Below, piece by piece: positions 42,598-59,088 of a DNA stretch of 64,000 nt; position 1 is the stretch's first letter, and each line of letters begins with the position of its first letter. Source of the stretch: Serripes groenlandicus (lineage: Eukaryota > Mollusca > Bivalvia > Cardiida > Cardiidae). The stretch spans positions 13,097,918 through 13,161,917 of the forward strand of contig JASEVX010000010.1 in the NCBI GenBank assembly GCA_031761405.1. The letters run 5' to 3'. Below the pieces are notes generated by a model, which worked only from the letters and a program-made list of their open reading frames with translations, did no database searches and was not told where the DNA came from. Both the position numbers and the translations under genes were made by a program.

Positions 42598-43030
42598 CCA
42601 ATGTAAACGTCTTCTGATTAATCTATAGCAGACGACTTTTTTTATTTATTTTTTATTTATTGGGTTTTACGCCGCTTTCAACATTATTTCAGTTATATCA
42701 CGGCGACAGTTCATTTATTCATGATCCCGGGGTAAACAAACCAGTACTAGGTTAGACAATGACAATGTGCCTTGCCCACGGGTACTCCACCATGACCGAT
42801 GTGCCGCGACTGGGGATCGAACCCGGGACAACCGGTTTCGAAATCCCCGACGATAACCACTCGACCACAGCGGATCACGACTTTTAAAAACGTTGTTATA
42901 AAAGAAGTGATTGCTCCTATATGACAATATTTTCGCAATATTTGAAAATAGTTATTTCATTTATAGAGAGTTTTCATACCGTTTGCCCACATGCTTTTAA
43001 AGTCGTCTGCATCAGATTTACAATTAGTCT
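42598..43030. mobile_element. R1 copy split by a SINE
   Basis: The left part 'atctatagcagacgactttt' stops at 42640. The right part resumes at 42877 as 'acgacttttaaaaacgttgt' and runs to 'gtcgtctgcatcagattta'. Confidence 0.8.
42641..42876 (-). mobile_element. Full tRNA-derived SINE with 9-bp target duplication
   Basis: On the minus strand: head 'tccgctgtggtcgagtggtt', B box 'tgtcccgggttcgatcccca', body 'cctagtactggtttgtttac', 'cgccgtgatataactgaaat' and 'gttgaaagcggcgtaaaacc', then an A/T-rich tail. Direct repeats of acgactttt flank it at 42632-42640 and 42877-42885. Confidence 0.9.
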
Positions 43031-43527
43031 CAATATATCGTCGTTACATATTGCATTGTAACGTCTCAAGTCCATCGTGATTTTTTTGTGAGACATGGGT
43101 GTGGGTGGGGTACACAGTCGTTCAATAACACTAGTGTCCGTCTATATTCCAGTGTAACAAATCAATGTAATGCTTTTAAACTGATCTTACATCATACTTA
43201 TTTTACGAGGCACTCGACATTGCATTTAATACGTTAAATTCATATGGTATTTACTGCAATTATGTAAAATGTGCAGAGCCGCGGCCATTTTGCTTGAATA
43301 CTAACTGCGAGATTAACGCGAGATTTTTTTGAAAAACTACTAACTGTCATTGACGGTACGCTGTGTGACACGTACGCGTATTTTTAAATCAATCGAGTTT
43401 TACAAACATGACCTTTGACAAGCAGAATTGTTTTTTTGAATAAATTAATTATTTAAGATCAAGAGGTCACAAGTATACACATTTAAGACATGAAGAATCA
43501 AAGGAAAATTTGACAGCAGAATATTTT
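43031..43527. other. Unassigned AT-rich spacer
   Basis: No exon, RNA gene or repeat family was recognised. Confidence 0.4.
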
Positions 43528-43529
43528 AA

Positions 43530-43626
43530 AGTTTCTGCTTTATCATATTGAGAAATATGTCACAATACATCATAAACGAAGTTTCTGCTTATCATATTGA
43601 GAAATATGTCACAATACATCATAAAC

Positions 43627-43627
<1 letters not shown>
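43530..43627. repeat. 48-bp tandem duplication at the edge of the GA array
   Basis: 'gtttctgctttatcatattg' to 'acatcataaacga' appears twice in a row, immediately before the (GA)n array. It marks slippage at the array border. Confidence 0.8.
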
Positions 43628-46890
<3,263 letters not shown>

Positions 46891-47430
46891 ATATATATAT
46901 TTATCACATAAATACCCTTATTTTCAAGTTGAGAACAAATCACGGAACAACGATATCCAACATGTGTGATAACAAAAACACGTCATACACGCGACTACTG
47001 ATGACGTCATTTTGACCTTTATCTTTATTATGTTTATTGTTAAGTTGTTAAATTTTACACATTGAAAAATGCAATAATACGTTATTTTGAATAAATAACG
47101 AGTCTTAATTGTTTAAAACATTGGTTTTTTTTTTCTTCTTATTCAAAAATGATGAGGACTACTTTTTTATGCGGTGAATCACAAGTTCTCATGAAGAATA
47201 GGTTATTCGGTCTTTGTTTTGATGTTTTCAATATTTTTCATTAAAACACACTGTTTAGGTGATAAAAAGAATCCATCACTCGTTTTTCTTTGGAGAAGAT
47301 TTCTTAAATTCGTCTCGAAAAAGAGAGTTATTAACCTCGCCAAGAGGCTCGGTTAATAACCGTCTTTTTCTAGACTCATTTAAGAAATCTTGATCTCCAA
47401 AGAAAACTCATGATGGATCCTATATATATA
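46891..47430. other. Island inside the GA array with a long palindrome
   Basis: The island is flanked by (TA)n on both sides. From about 47285 to 47404 there is a near-perfect inverted repeat: arms tttctttggagaagatttct and agaaatcttgatctccaaag, and inner arms 'gagagttattaacc' and 'ggttaataaccgtc'. It resembles a fold-back element that inserted into the array. No ORF. Confidence 0.7.
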
Positions 47431-49412
<1,982 letters not shown>

Positions 49413-50740
49413 AGAGCAATAATTATAGTTGACATGGAACCGAAAAGAATGCGAAATACGTGTTTGCTCAATCCTATTAAAAGTACGCGTACATCATTCA
49501 ATATAGTGTTACTATACCACTATTCTATTTATAGTATTCTCGTGATCACCTGACCTACCGATTTGGATTACTCGGTCATCATGGAAGCAAACTTTAAACG
49601 AGTTTAGGGCTGCTGTTTTCAAATTAGGTTTTTTGTTATATTCAGATGGACATATATGAACTTATTTGGATATATTACTGAATAATCTATCGATCGGTAA
49701 GTTTGCTTTGTCATTTCGATGTAAAGTAAGGAAGAACTCGACCGTTTTAAAGTGCGCACAAAATCCGTGCGCAAATGTCTCATATTTTTTTGGTGATGGC
49801 ACCTGTACTAGGATGCGAACAGTCAAAATAAAAAATCGCATTCCTAGTACAGAAACCTGGACTAATTTACAATGTGAGGAAAAGAGATAAACCAGGGACC
49901 GTCCATTGCCTAACGAGTTTGATTCCATTTTAGCCATCTATTTAGTGGATAGATAGCTTTTATCTTTCTGCTTTATGATCAGTAAGAAATATGCATGTAT
50001 TATCCAGTATAATAACTCTAAGGAAAAGGGCAGATGCACCTGTCATTTCAGGCATGTAGTCAAGAATGATCTACTTCCTGGTTAAAATTAAAGGTAAACA
50101 ACCTATACACCAAGTATTGAAAGTCGGGACAGTGTTATCTCCGTTTATATATGATTCATGTATCTATATATATAGATCACGCGATCGGGGAATGCATGCG
50201 CAATAGGTCAGCGCATTACACATAAATTGCATGAATAAGTTTGTAAGAAACAGGGACTACTTATACGTATTAGTAGTCCCTTGACAATCAAGAGTATGGG
50301 ATGGGTGCAACATTACACACATTCGTAATAATTAATTAATACATTTCAATAACTTACAATGTAAACGTGTGTAAAATGGTAAAACGATGTAAATCTTGAC
50401 ATTCAGTTGTTGTACGAAAACGTCCCAATAACGGTAACTCTATGTGGCAAAGACGTTAAAAACACTTCGTCGTAAAATCCACACATCATTAATACCAAAG
50501 GACATCATTATTAATTACATTTTGTTTTAACAACTTTATAAATGGTAAGTGCACCGTTTACCTCAATGATAAAAATACTAGATTTATATTTAATTGTCAA
50601 CAAGTGAATGTTGAAAAGACAAACTTGCCTATGAGGTAATGGGTTAATTGTTTATACTAAGACAAATAAAAATCCGACATAACTTAAGGTAGTTTTAACA
50701 TGAAACACCAAACTATTCAATCCATTGCGGAAATATAGAA
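49413..50740. other. Spacer with two inverted repeats
   Basis: ctgtactaggatgcga at about 49802-49817 pairs with tcgcattcctagtacag at 49837-49853 (one bulge). A perfect hairpin, agggactac / gtagtccct, lies at 50252-50281. A plus-strand open frame at 49666-49890 has several cysteines, but its 3' half includes the inverted repeat and it shows no recognised domain. Confidence 0.4.
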
Positions 50741-50754
50741 ACAATTTTCAATAA

Positions 50755-50925
50755 TCCATGTCCCACATGTAGGCGCATTTTACGCATTTGAAGCAGTAAA
50801 CATTTTTAAACATTCTGGCAAAAGGAGAATTTATACTACTTTCTTTTAAAGAGAGTTTCCACAAGGATGCCTAGAATTGTTCGAAGTCGTCTGCCGTAGA
50901 TTTTTGTTTGTAGGAAAGGGTTGAT
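50755..50925. mobile_element. R1 copy, diverged
   Basis: 'tcccacatgtaggcgcattt' on the left, 'ttctggcaaaaggagaattt' inside and 'gtcgtctgccgtagattttt' then 'gtaggaaagggttgat' on the right. Confidence 0.6.
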
Positions 50926-51126
50926 GAACGCTTCGTAGATGGGGTATCTGCCTTGCTCATCATTAGCTCCTTCGCTATTAAGTGACAATGTGATTCGAGG
51001 ATATTTGAGACATTTTGGGTCTAAATAACACTTCGCCTTGATATTGTTTAAAGACATTGACAAACAGCTAGTTGTTCTACACTTTCATGACTTTTGTCAG
51101 AATGTTCATTTATGCATGTTTTACAA

Positions 51127-51385
51127 GCAGTCGAACCTGTGCTAAAGACCATATTTAAATAGCAATCCTCTGTCTATATCATCAATACGTTTAGTTTCCC
51201 ATTTTCTGCATAAATGATCCTGCAATTAAAGACCAGCTGTGAACACAGACCATATTGTTGCCTTTCTTAGGTTGATCTTTACATAGGTTCCACTGTGTAT
51301 ATGCGACCGATAAAGACTGAACATGGATGCACAGGCTTGCATGAGTCTTTACTGTACGCTTATGCATTAAACCTAAAATCGCATG
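51127..51385. repeat. ~260-bp repeat, copy 1
   Basis: 'cagtcgaacctgtgctaaag' through 'gtacgcttatgcattaaa'. It recurs at 51686-51945 and partly at 59612-59787. Copies 1 and 2 flank the 46-bp array. Confidence 0.8.
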
Positions 51386-51390
51386 ATGCG

Positions 51391-51670
51391 AGGTACACTG
51401 TTGGTCAATATAAATTGTTGCCTCTTAACAAGGCCTTTCCAGGTATACTGTTGGTCAATATAAATATTTGCCTCTTAACCCTTTCCAGGTACACTGTTGG
51501 TGAATATAAATATTTGCCTCTTAACCCTTTCCAGGTACACTGTTGGTCAATATAAATATTTGCCTCTTAACCCTTTCCAGGTACACTGATGGTCAATATA
51601 AATATTTGCCTCCTAACACTTTCCAGGTACACTGATGGTCAATATTAATATTTGCCTCTTAACCTTTTCC
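51391..51670 (+). repeat. 46-bp tandem array, ~6 copies
   Basis: The unit is 'aggtacactgttggtcaata' + 'taaatatttgcctcttaacc' + 'ctttcc'. An isolated unit end, 'ccgggtacactgttggtcaa', follows copy 2 of the flanking repeat near 51970. The array and flank were therefore duplicated together. Confidence 0.85.
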
Positions 51671-51685
51671 GAAAACACTGTAACA

Positions 51686-51945
51686 AACAGTCAAACCTGT
51701 GCTAAAGACCACCTTGAAATAGCAATCCCCTGTCTATAACAACAACACGTTAAGTTTCTCATGTTCTGCATAAATGACCCTGTAATTAAAGACCACCTGT
51801 GAACACAGACGATAGTGTTGCCTTCCCATGGGTGATCTTTTCACATTCCACATTGTATATGCGGGCGATAAAGATTGCACATGGATGCCCAGGCTTGCAT
51901 TAGTCTCACATGTACGCTTATGCATTAAAACTCAAAATCGCAAGA
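51686..51945. repeat. ~260-bp repeat, copy 2
   Basis: Aligns with copy 1 along its length at an offset of about 559 bp, with scattered differences. Confidence 0.8.
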
Positions 51946-52384
51946 TAAGACTCATTTTTAGCCCTTTCCGGGTACACTGTTGGTCAATATAAATAGACAC
52001 GCTTTCTGACGCCTCTGCCGTAGAAGACTTTTGAAAGCATTGTGAGCAATTTATCCATTTGCAACAATGTTTTCTAAAATTGATATGTAGCACTAATTAC
52101 GCACAATACGCTCGTGCGTATAAACTTATCGAAGTGATGTTCTTGTCATTATTACGACGGATGTCGGGTAATATACTATCGGTAATACTGGAATCTTCCG
52201 GGAAACGCTGTGATATAGCTGAAATACACTTGAAGGCAGTAAAATAACACGCAAGTAATACATCATTATGAGCAATTAACATTTACTCATTTTTTTACAA
52301 AATGTTAATTAAGCATCATAATTGTACCTTTAACATTCCATTTGTTTGATCGTTTCGTCGGGTTGTTCTGAAGATACATGTATA

Positions 52385-52735
52385 TGTATGTGTAAACCAT
52401 AACTTCACACTGACGACATTTTACGCCTGCTGTTGCAGATAGGTGTAGGTGTAACCCGTTACTTTAACATTGACAACATTTGGCGCCTGCTGTTGCAGAT
52501 ACATGTAGGCAGATAGGTGTAGGTGTAGGCATGCTGTTGCAGATAGGTGTAGGTGTAATCCATTAATTCACACTGACGACATTTGACGCCTGCTGTTGCA
52601 GATATGTGTAGGTGTAATCTATAACTTCACACTGACGACATTTGACGCCTGCTATTACAGATAGGTGTAGGTGTAATCAATCACTTCACACTGACGACAT
52701 TTGAAGCCTGCTGTTGCAGACGACTTTTGAAAACA
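52385..52735 (+). repeat. ~58-bp tandem array running into an R1 element
   Basis: Units hold 'acttcacactgacgacattt', 'gacgcctgctgttgcagata' and 'ggtgtaggtgtaatc', about six copies with one internally rearranged. The last unit continues as 'ctgttgcagacgacttttga' then 'aaacatcac', a normal R1 interior, so the array appears to grow from an R1 edge. Confidence 0.75.
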
Positions 52736-52810
52736 TCACAATTAAAGGCAAAATTGCTCAAAACGAGCAATTTAGCCTTTTATTGCAATATTTTCAACTT
52801 GTTCATCTGT
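52715..52810. mobile_element. R1 centre and left half
   Basis: Its centre pairs aaattgctc with gagcaattt around aaaac. It joins directly to the 58-bp array. Confidence 0.65.
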
Positions 52811-52904
52811 TGATTGTAAAGTAGACAACATTTGAAATATCATGTGAAGTAATGGGTTAAAGCTGTCGTATGAGTTAAAAGGTTGGGTTGAGTTGAGCAA
52901 ATCG

Positions 52905-53152
52905 AGGGCTTGGTGTGAAACGGTTGTAACTAAATACCTATTTTGAAAACCCTGGTTTAGGGGCAATTTTGACACCTTTGTAAACAACGCAAATTTAGGT
53001 GCCATTGCTCAGAACTAGCATTGGCACCTACATTTCCATTGTTTACCAAGTAAAATTATTTGACGCTTTTAAAGACTTTATGGCGAGGTGATTAACCTTG
53101 GTAAAAAAATACCAATTTTAGTTACAACCGTTTCACGACAAGCCCTCGAAAT
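52905..53152. mobile_element. Fold-back MITE with AACGGTTGTAACT arms
   Basis: 'cgagggcttggtgtgaaacg' then gttgtaactaaa on the left mirrors 'tttagttacaaccgtttcac' then gacaagccctcg on the right. A second inner palindrome, 'aggtgccattgctcag' / 'tagcattggcacct', lies in the middle. It has landed beside an R1 copy on each side. Confidence 0.75.
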
Positions 53153-53378
53153 ATGCAGCAGACGACTTTGAAAATATCTCATCAAAAACAGGGAAACTCT
53201 CTACAAATGAAAGAACAATTACTGAAATCAATGAAACCATTGTGGCGAAAGGAGAAATTGCTCGTTTTGACGATTTCGTTTTGCTCGTTTTGAACAATTT
53301 CTCCTGATGTCACAATGTTTTCAAAAGTCGCCTGCTGCAGAGGCGTCAGATAGCCTCTGTGTGTGGGAAAGGGTTAAC
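53153..53378. mobile_element. R1 copy
   Basis: 'gcagcagacgactttgaaaa' on the left, a duplicated centre ('attgctcgttttgacgattt' followed by 'gctcgttttgaacaattt') and the right edge 'gtgtgtgggaaagggttaac'. Confidence 0.75.
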
Positions 53379-53439
53379 TCAAGAAACAAGTTCACATACG
53401 TTAACCGTATTTCCTAGTAGCATAACCGCCTTCTGATTT

Positions 53440-53830
53440 AGATCCTTTCCCACATACATCCAATAAGCAGCAGACGACGTTGAAAAAACATCAAGGCAAA
53501 AATGTGAAAACTCTCGAAATGTAAATGTACCATTATTGAATGTATTGTAAAAAATGATGCAAAATGCGAACTTTCTCCAGTTGTCACAATGTTTTCGAAC
53601 TGCGTTTTCCTCCCTCCGTCGAATTGATGGAATTCAAAAGGCATGTTCCTACACACAACAAATCAGCAGTGGACGACATCTAGGCAAAACTGTGGAAAGG
53701 ACCATTATTGAATGTACTTTTCAAAAATTGAGGTCAAATGCGAAATTGTTCATTGTGAGCACATTCACTATTAGTCACAATGTTTTCTAAATGTGTTTTT
53801 CTTCCTCAGACGCTATTGATTAAATTTCAA
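53440..53830. mobile_element. R1-related tandem pair, diverged
   Basis: Two successive half-copies, both with a cacaatgttttc landmark (about 53584 and 53776) and 'attattgaatgta' before it. They end against the SINE head at 53853. Confidence 0.5.
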
Positions 53831-53852
53831 TAGGCACTTTCCTTGAGACGCG

Positions 53853-53959
53853 CCTCGGTGATGTAGTGGTAGTGGATCAAACTCGGTTACGTATAGGAGG
53901 TCGCTGGTTCGATCCCCCGTCTAGGTCATGCCAAACACTTTAGCTAAGTATTGGTTGTT
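53853..53959 (+). mobile_element. SINE head that precedes the 73-bp array
   Basis: tRNA-like sequence 'gcctcggtgatgtagtggta' with B box 'gtcgctggttcgatcccccg', then the body start 'aacactttagctaagtattg'. The array begins where the body would normally continue once. Confidence 0.75.
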
Positions 53960-56900
53960 ATAACTTGGACATTGCTGATGTCAGGATAAATGGACCAGTA
54001 GTACGTGAAACTTACTCAGCGAACGCCGTGATATAACTTGGACATTGCTGATGTCAGGATAAATGGACCAGTAGTAGGTGAAACTAACTCAGCGAACGCC
54101 GTGATATAACTTGGACATTGCTGATGTCAGGATAAATGGACCAGTAGTACGTGTATCTTACTCAGCGAAAGCCGTGATATAACTTGGACATTGCTAGTGT
54201 CAGGATAAATGGACCAGTAGTACGTGTAACTTACTCAGCGAACGCCGTGATATAACTTGGAAATTGCTGATGTCAGTATAAATGGACCAGTAGTACGTGC
54301 AATTTACTCAGCGAACGCCGTGATATAACTTGGACATTGCTGATGTCCGAATAAATGGACCATTAGTACGTGTAACTTACTAAGCGAACGCCGTGATATA
54401 ACTTGGACATTGCTGATGTCATTATAAATGGACCAGTAGTAGGTGAAACTTACTCAGTGAACGCCGTGATATAACTTGGACATTGCTGATGTCAGGATAA
54501 ATGGACCAGTAGTACGTGAAACTTACTCAGTGAACGCCGTGATATAACTTGGACATTGCTGATGTCAGGATAAATGGACCAGTAGTACGTGAAACTTACT
54601 CAGTGAACGCCGTGATATAACTTGGACATTGCTGATGTCAGGATAAATGGACCAGTAGTACGTGAAACTTACTCAGTGAACGCCGTGATATAACTTGGAC
54701 ATTGCTGATGTCAGGATAAATGGACCAGTAGTAGGTGAAACTTACTCAGTGAACGCCGTGATATAACTTGGACATTGCTGATGTCAGGATAAATGGACCA
54801 GTAGTACGTGAAACTTACTCAGTGAACGCCGTGATATAACTTGGACATTGCTGATGTCAGGATAAATGGACCAGTAGTAGGTGAAACTTACTCAGTGAAC
54901 GCCGTGATATAACTTGGACATTGCTGATGTCAGGATAAATGGACCAGTAGTAGGTGAAACTTACTCAGTGAACGCCGTGATATAACTTGGTCATTGCTGA
55001 TGTCAGGATAAATGGACCAGTAGTACGTGAAACTTACTCAGTGAACGCCGTGATATAACTTGGACATTGCTGATGTCAGGATAAATGGACCAGTAGTAGG
55101 TGAAACTAACTCAGCGAACGCCGTGATATAACTTGGACATTGCTGATGTCAGGATAAATGGACCAGTAGTACGTGTATCTTACTCAGCGAAAGCCGTGAT
55201 ATAACTTGGACATTGCTAGTGTCAGGATAAATGGACCAGTAGTACGTGTAACTTACTCAGCGAACGCCGTGATATAACTTGGAAATTGCTGATGTCAGTA
55301 TAAATGGACCAGTAGTACGTGCAATTTACTCAGCGAACGCCGTGATATAACTTGGACATTGCTGATGTCCGGATAAATGGACCAGTAGTACGTGTAACTT
55401 ACTAAGCGAACGCCGTGATATAACTTGGACATTGCTGATGTCAGTATAAATGGACCAGTAGTACGTGAAACTTACTCAGCGAACGCCGTGATATAACTTG
55501 GACATTGATGATGTCAGTATAAATGGACCAGTAGTACTTGAAACTTACTAAGCGAACGCCGTGATATAACTTGGACATTGCTGATGTCAGTATAAATGGA
55601 CCAGTAGTAGGTGAAATTTACTCAGCGAACGCCGTGATATAACTTGGAAATTGCTGATGTCCGGATAAATGGACCAGTAGTACGTGAAATTTACTCAGCG
55701 AACGCCGTGATATAACTTGGAAATTGCTGATGTCTGGATAAATGGACCAGTAGTACGTGAAACTAACTCAGCGAACGCCGTGATATAACTTGGACATTGC
55801 TGATGTCAGTATAAATGGACCAGTAGTACGTGAAATTTACTCAGCGAACGCCGTGATATAACTTGGAAATTGCTTATGTCTGGATAAATGGACCAGTAGT
55901 ACTTGAAACTAACTCAGCGAACGCCGTGATATAACTTGGACATTGCTGATGTCAGGATAAATGGACCAGTAGTACGTGTATCTTACTCAGCGAAAGCCGT
56001 GATATAACTTGGACATTGCTAGTGTCAGGATAAATGGACCAGTAGTACATGTAACTTACTCAGCGAACGCCGTGATATAACTTGGAAATTGCTGATGTCA
56101 GTATAAATGGACCAGTAGTACGTGCAATTTACTCAGCGAACGCCGTGATATAACTTGGACATTGCTGATGTCCGGATAAATGGACCAGTAGTACGTGTAA
56201 CTTACTCAGCGAACGCCGTGATATAACTTGGACAGTGCTGATGTCAGTATAAATGGACCAGTAGTTCGTGAAACTTACTCAGCGAACGCCGTGATATAAC
56301 TTGGACATTGCTGATGTCAGTATAAATGGACCAGTAGTACTTGAAACTTACTCAGCGAACGCCGTGATATAACTTGGACATTGCTGATGTCAGTATAAAT
56401 GGACCAGTAGTACGTGAAACTTACTCAGCGAACGCCGTGATATAACTTGGACATTGCTGATGTCAGTATAAATGGACCAGTAGTACGTGAAACTTACTCA
56501 GCGAACGCCGTGATATAACTTGGTCATTGCTGATGTCAGGATAAATGGACCAGTAGTACGAGAAACTTACTCAGCGAACGCCGTCATATAACTTGGACAT
56601 TGCCGATGTCAGAAATAATGGACCAGTAGTACGTGTAAATTACTCAGCGAACGTCGTGATATAACTTGGACATTGCTGATGTCAGAATAAATGGACCAGT
56701 AGTACGAGACACTTACTCAGCGAACGCCGTGATATAACTTGGACATTACTGATGTCAGGATAAATGGACCAGTAGTACGTGAAACTTACTCAGCGAACGC
56801 CGTGATATAACTTGGACATTCCTGATGTCAGTATAAATGGACGAGTAGTTCGTGCAACTTACTCAGCGAACGCTGTGATATAACTTGGACATTGCTGTTG

Positions 56901-57590
56901 TCAATATAAATGGACCAGTATTACGTGTAACTTACTCAGCGAACGCCGTGATATAACTTGGACATTGCAGATGTCAGGATAAATGGACCACTAGTACGTG
57001 TAACTTACTCAGCGAACGCCGTGATATAACTTGGACATTGCTAGTGTCAGGATAAATGGACCAGTAGTATGTGAAACTTACTCAGCGAACGCCGTGATAT
57101 AACTTGGACATTGCTGATGTCAGGATAAAAGGACCAGTAGTACGTGAAACTTGCTCACTTACTCAGCGAACGCCCTGATATAACTTGGACATTGCTGATG
57201 TCAGAATAAAAGGACCAGTAGTACATGTAACTTACTCAGCGAACGCCGTGATATAACTTGGACATTGCTGATGTCAGAAATAATGGACCAGTAGTACATG
57301 TAAATTACTCAGCGAACGCCGTGATATAACTTGGACATTGCTAGTGTCAGGATAAATGGACCATTAGTATGTGAAACTTACTCAGCGAACGCCGTGATAT
57401 AACTTGGACATTGCTGATGTCAGGATAAAAGGACCAGTAGTACGTGAAACTTGCTCACTTACTCAGCGAACGCCCTGATATAACTTTGACATTGCTGATG
57501 TCAGAATAAAAGGACCAGTAGTACGTGTAACTTACTCAGCGAACGCCGTGATATAACTTCGACATTGCTTAAAGCGGCATAAAACACTAA
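53960..57590 (+). repeat. SINE-body satellite, 73-bp unit, ~49 copies
   Basis: The unit is 'ataacttggacattgctgat' + 'gtcaggataaatggaccagt' + 'agtacgtgaaacttactcag' + 'cgaacgccgtgat', 73 bp. From the first 'ataactt' (53960) to the last (57551) is 3591 bp, about 49 units after allowing for two 8-bp insertions. A marker unit with gtgtatcttactcagcgaaa recurs at 54151, 55173 and 55976, exactly 14 and 11 units apart. The array ends in a normal SINE 3' end: 'cttaaagcggcataaaacac' and (CAAT)n. Confidence 0.92.
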
Positions 57591-57599
57591 ACTATCAAT

Positions 57600-58080
57600 C
57601 AATCATTGATGAAGAAGACTTTTCCGATGTTATTTAAACTCTTTTATTAATGACCTAATGATAAGTTACTCTTTTTCTCTAAATGTCTCTTCTTTGACAG
57701 ACGATATTGATGAAACCACAATAAGCACCTTTAAATAAATATATTCTCCTTTTCAGATCGTGTTTTCAAACTGTCATTGTCATGAAGGCGACATGCATCA
57801 GACTCGTTTTCAAGAGAATGTGTAGCACAACGAAACATTGCTTATATCATTTTCTTTACTGAATATGTTTGTTTTTTTCAGTTTCTTTTGTCAGATGTTT
57901 TCGCTTTAGAATAGTCCATCGCAAGATGTTTCGTTTTACAATATTTCAGTCCTAGGCATTTCCCTAAGTTAATAGTACCAAGCCGATCACCGGCAGCTAT
58001 GTCGGTAGCAACGCGGGTTATCAATCCAGGGGTTATGAATTCGGCACCAAGCTTTGTCGACATTCTTTACGACGTTTGAC
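57600..58080. other. Spacer without recognised gene
   Basis: A short minus-strand open frame at 57878-58063 shows no recognised features. Nothing else was seen. Confidence 0.35.
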
Positions 58081-58082
58081 GA

Positions 58083-58182
58083 ATGTAAGTTTTTGTATGG
58101 CTCGTTGTGAACAACTCTTCCTTTTGTCACAATGTTTTAAAAAGTTGTCTGAAGCTTCAATGCGAGTGCACGTGGGAAAGTA
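58083..58182. mobile_element. R1 right half
   Basis: 'cttttgtcacaatgttttaa' then 'gttgtctgaagcttcaatgc' and 'cacgtgggaaag'. Confidence 0.55.
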
Positions 58183-58189
58183 GCTCGCC

Positions 58190-58590
58190 CAATGCAAATT
58201 AGGATTGGACTGGTCAACCCATTGTAGCTTAACATGTAGACCAATAACAGTCTGAAATTATTTCATATATGAGTCCGTGCATGAAAACGTTTTGGTATTT
58301 CTAAACAGTTTAGGTTCAGAACAGCCTGTCCATCTGCTCTGTTTTTATCAGAACTTACACAATAATACAGACGCTTCTAACAAGCTTGTGAAAGTAATAA
58401 GTGAACAGAGTAGATCTTAATCCAACTGTGTGGATTCACAGGCTGATCTGGATCTAAATTGTTTACACAAGCCAGCGTGTACTTTTTCCAATGCAAGGGT
58501 CCACATAACTTCGGTCGTTTTCGTTCGTATTTTCACATGAAATATAAACAAAAATTAAACCATTAATAAATTATAATTATCAAAACATCC
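58190..58590. other. Spacer without recognised gene
   Basis: Nothing recognised beyond a loose inverted similarity between 'gttcagaacagcctgtccat' and 'tggattcacaggctgatctg'. Confidence 0.3.
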
Positions 58591-58595
58591 TCCGC

Positions 58596-58830
58596 CTCGG
58601 GTGCAGGAGGTCACGGGTTCGATCCCCGGCCGGGTCATATCATTTTTTTTTTAAATGGTAGTAATGGCTGCCCTCCTTCGCGCTCAGGGTTGCGTGGTTA
58701 GCCTTACGACTGACAGGCTGGTGTCGGGATAAACGGACCAGTAGTATTGGTTACTTACCCTGGAAGAGCCGTGATATAACAGAAAACGTGTTGAAAGCGG
58801 CGTAATACACCAAACAATCAATGACAAACA
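58596..58830 (+). mobile_element. tRNA-derived SINE, head partly lost
   Basis: B box 'aggtcacgggttcgatcccc' followed by 'ggctggtgtcgggataaacg', 'gaccagtagtattggttact' and 'gccgtgatataacagaaaac', then 'gaaagcggcgtaatacacca'. The single-copy body aligns with the 73-bp satellite unit. Confidence 0.85.
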
Positions 58831-59088
58831 CAAAGGAGGATCAAATGAACCAAGCCACACGAGAACCGACATTCGTAACTTTGCGACCAGCGAAGATCTC
58901 TAGATCATACTGCGCCCTTTGCGCAGTCTGAGCAAGATCTGTTATGTTCGACATCCCTGTAATATCGCCGACACAAGTATGCAATTTTATCGTAACATTC
59001 TGCTTTAACTTTCATAACCTTTCAACGTCGGTTTTCATATGTGCGTGGCTCAAATAGTGTGGACATTTGTAATAAGCCAACGGGTTAG

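Noticed and set aside
49666..49890. Cysteine-containing exon (possible Ig-like domain)
   Set aside because: The cysteine spacing is not convincing, part of it is an inverted repeat, and no clear splice sites bound it.
53960..57590. CRISPR-like array of regular repeats
   Set aside because: The 73-bp units abut with no unique spacers, the DNA is animal nuclear, and the unit is SINE-derived.
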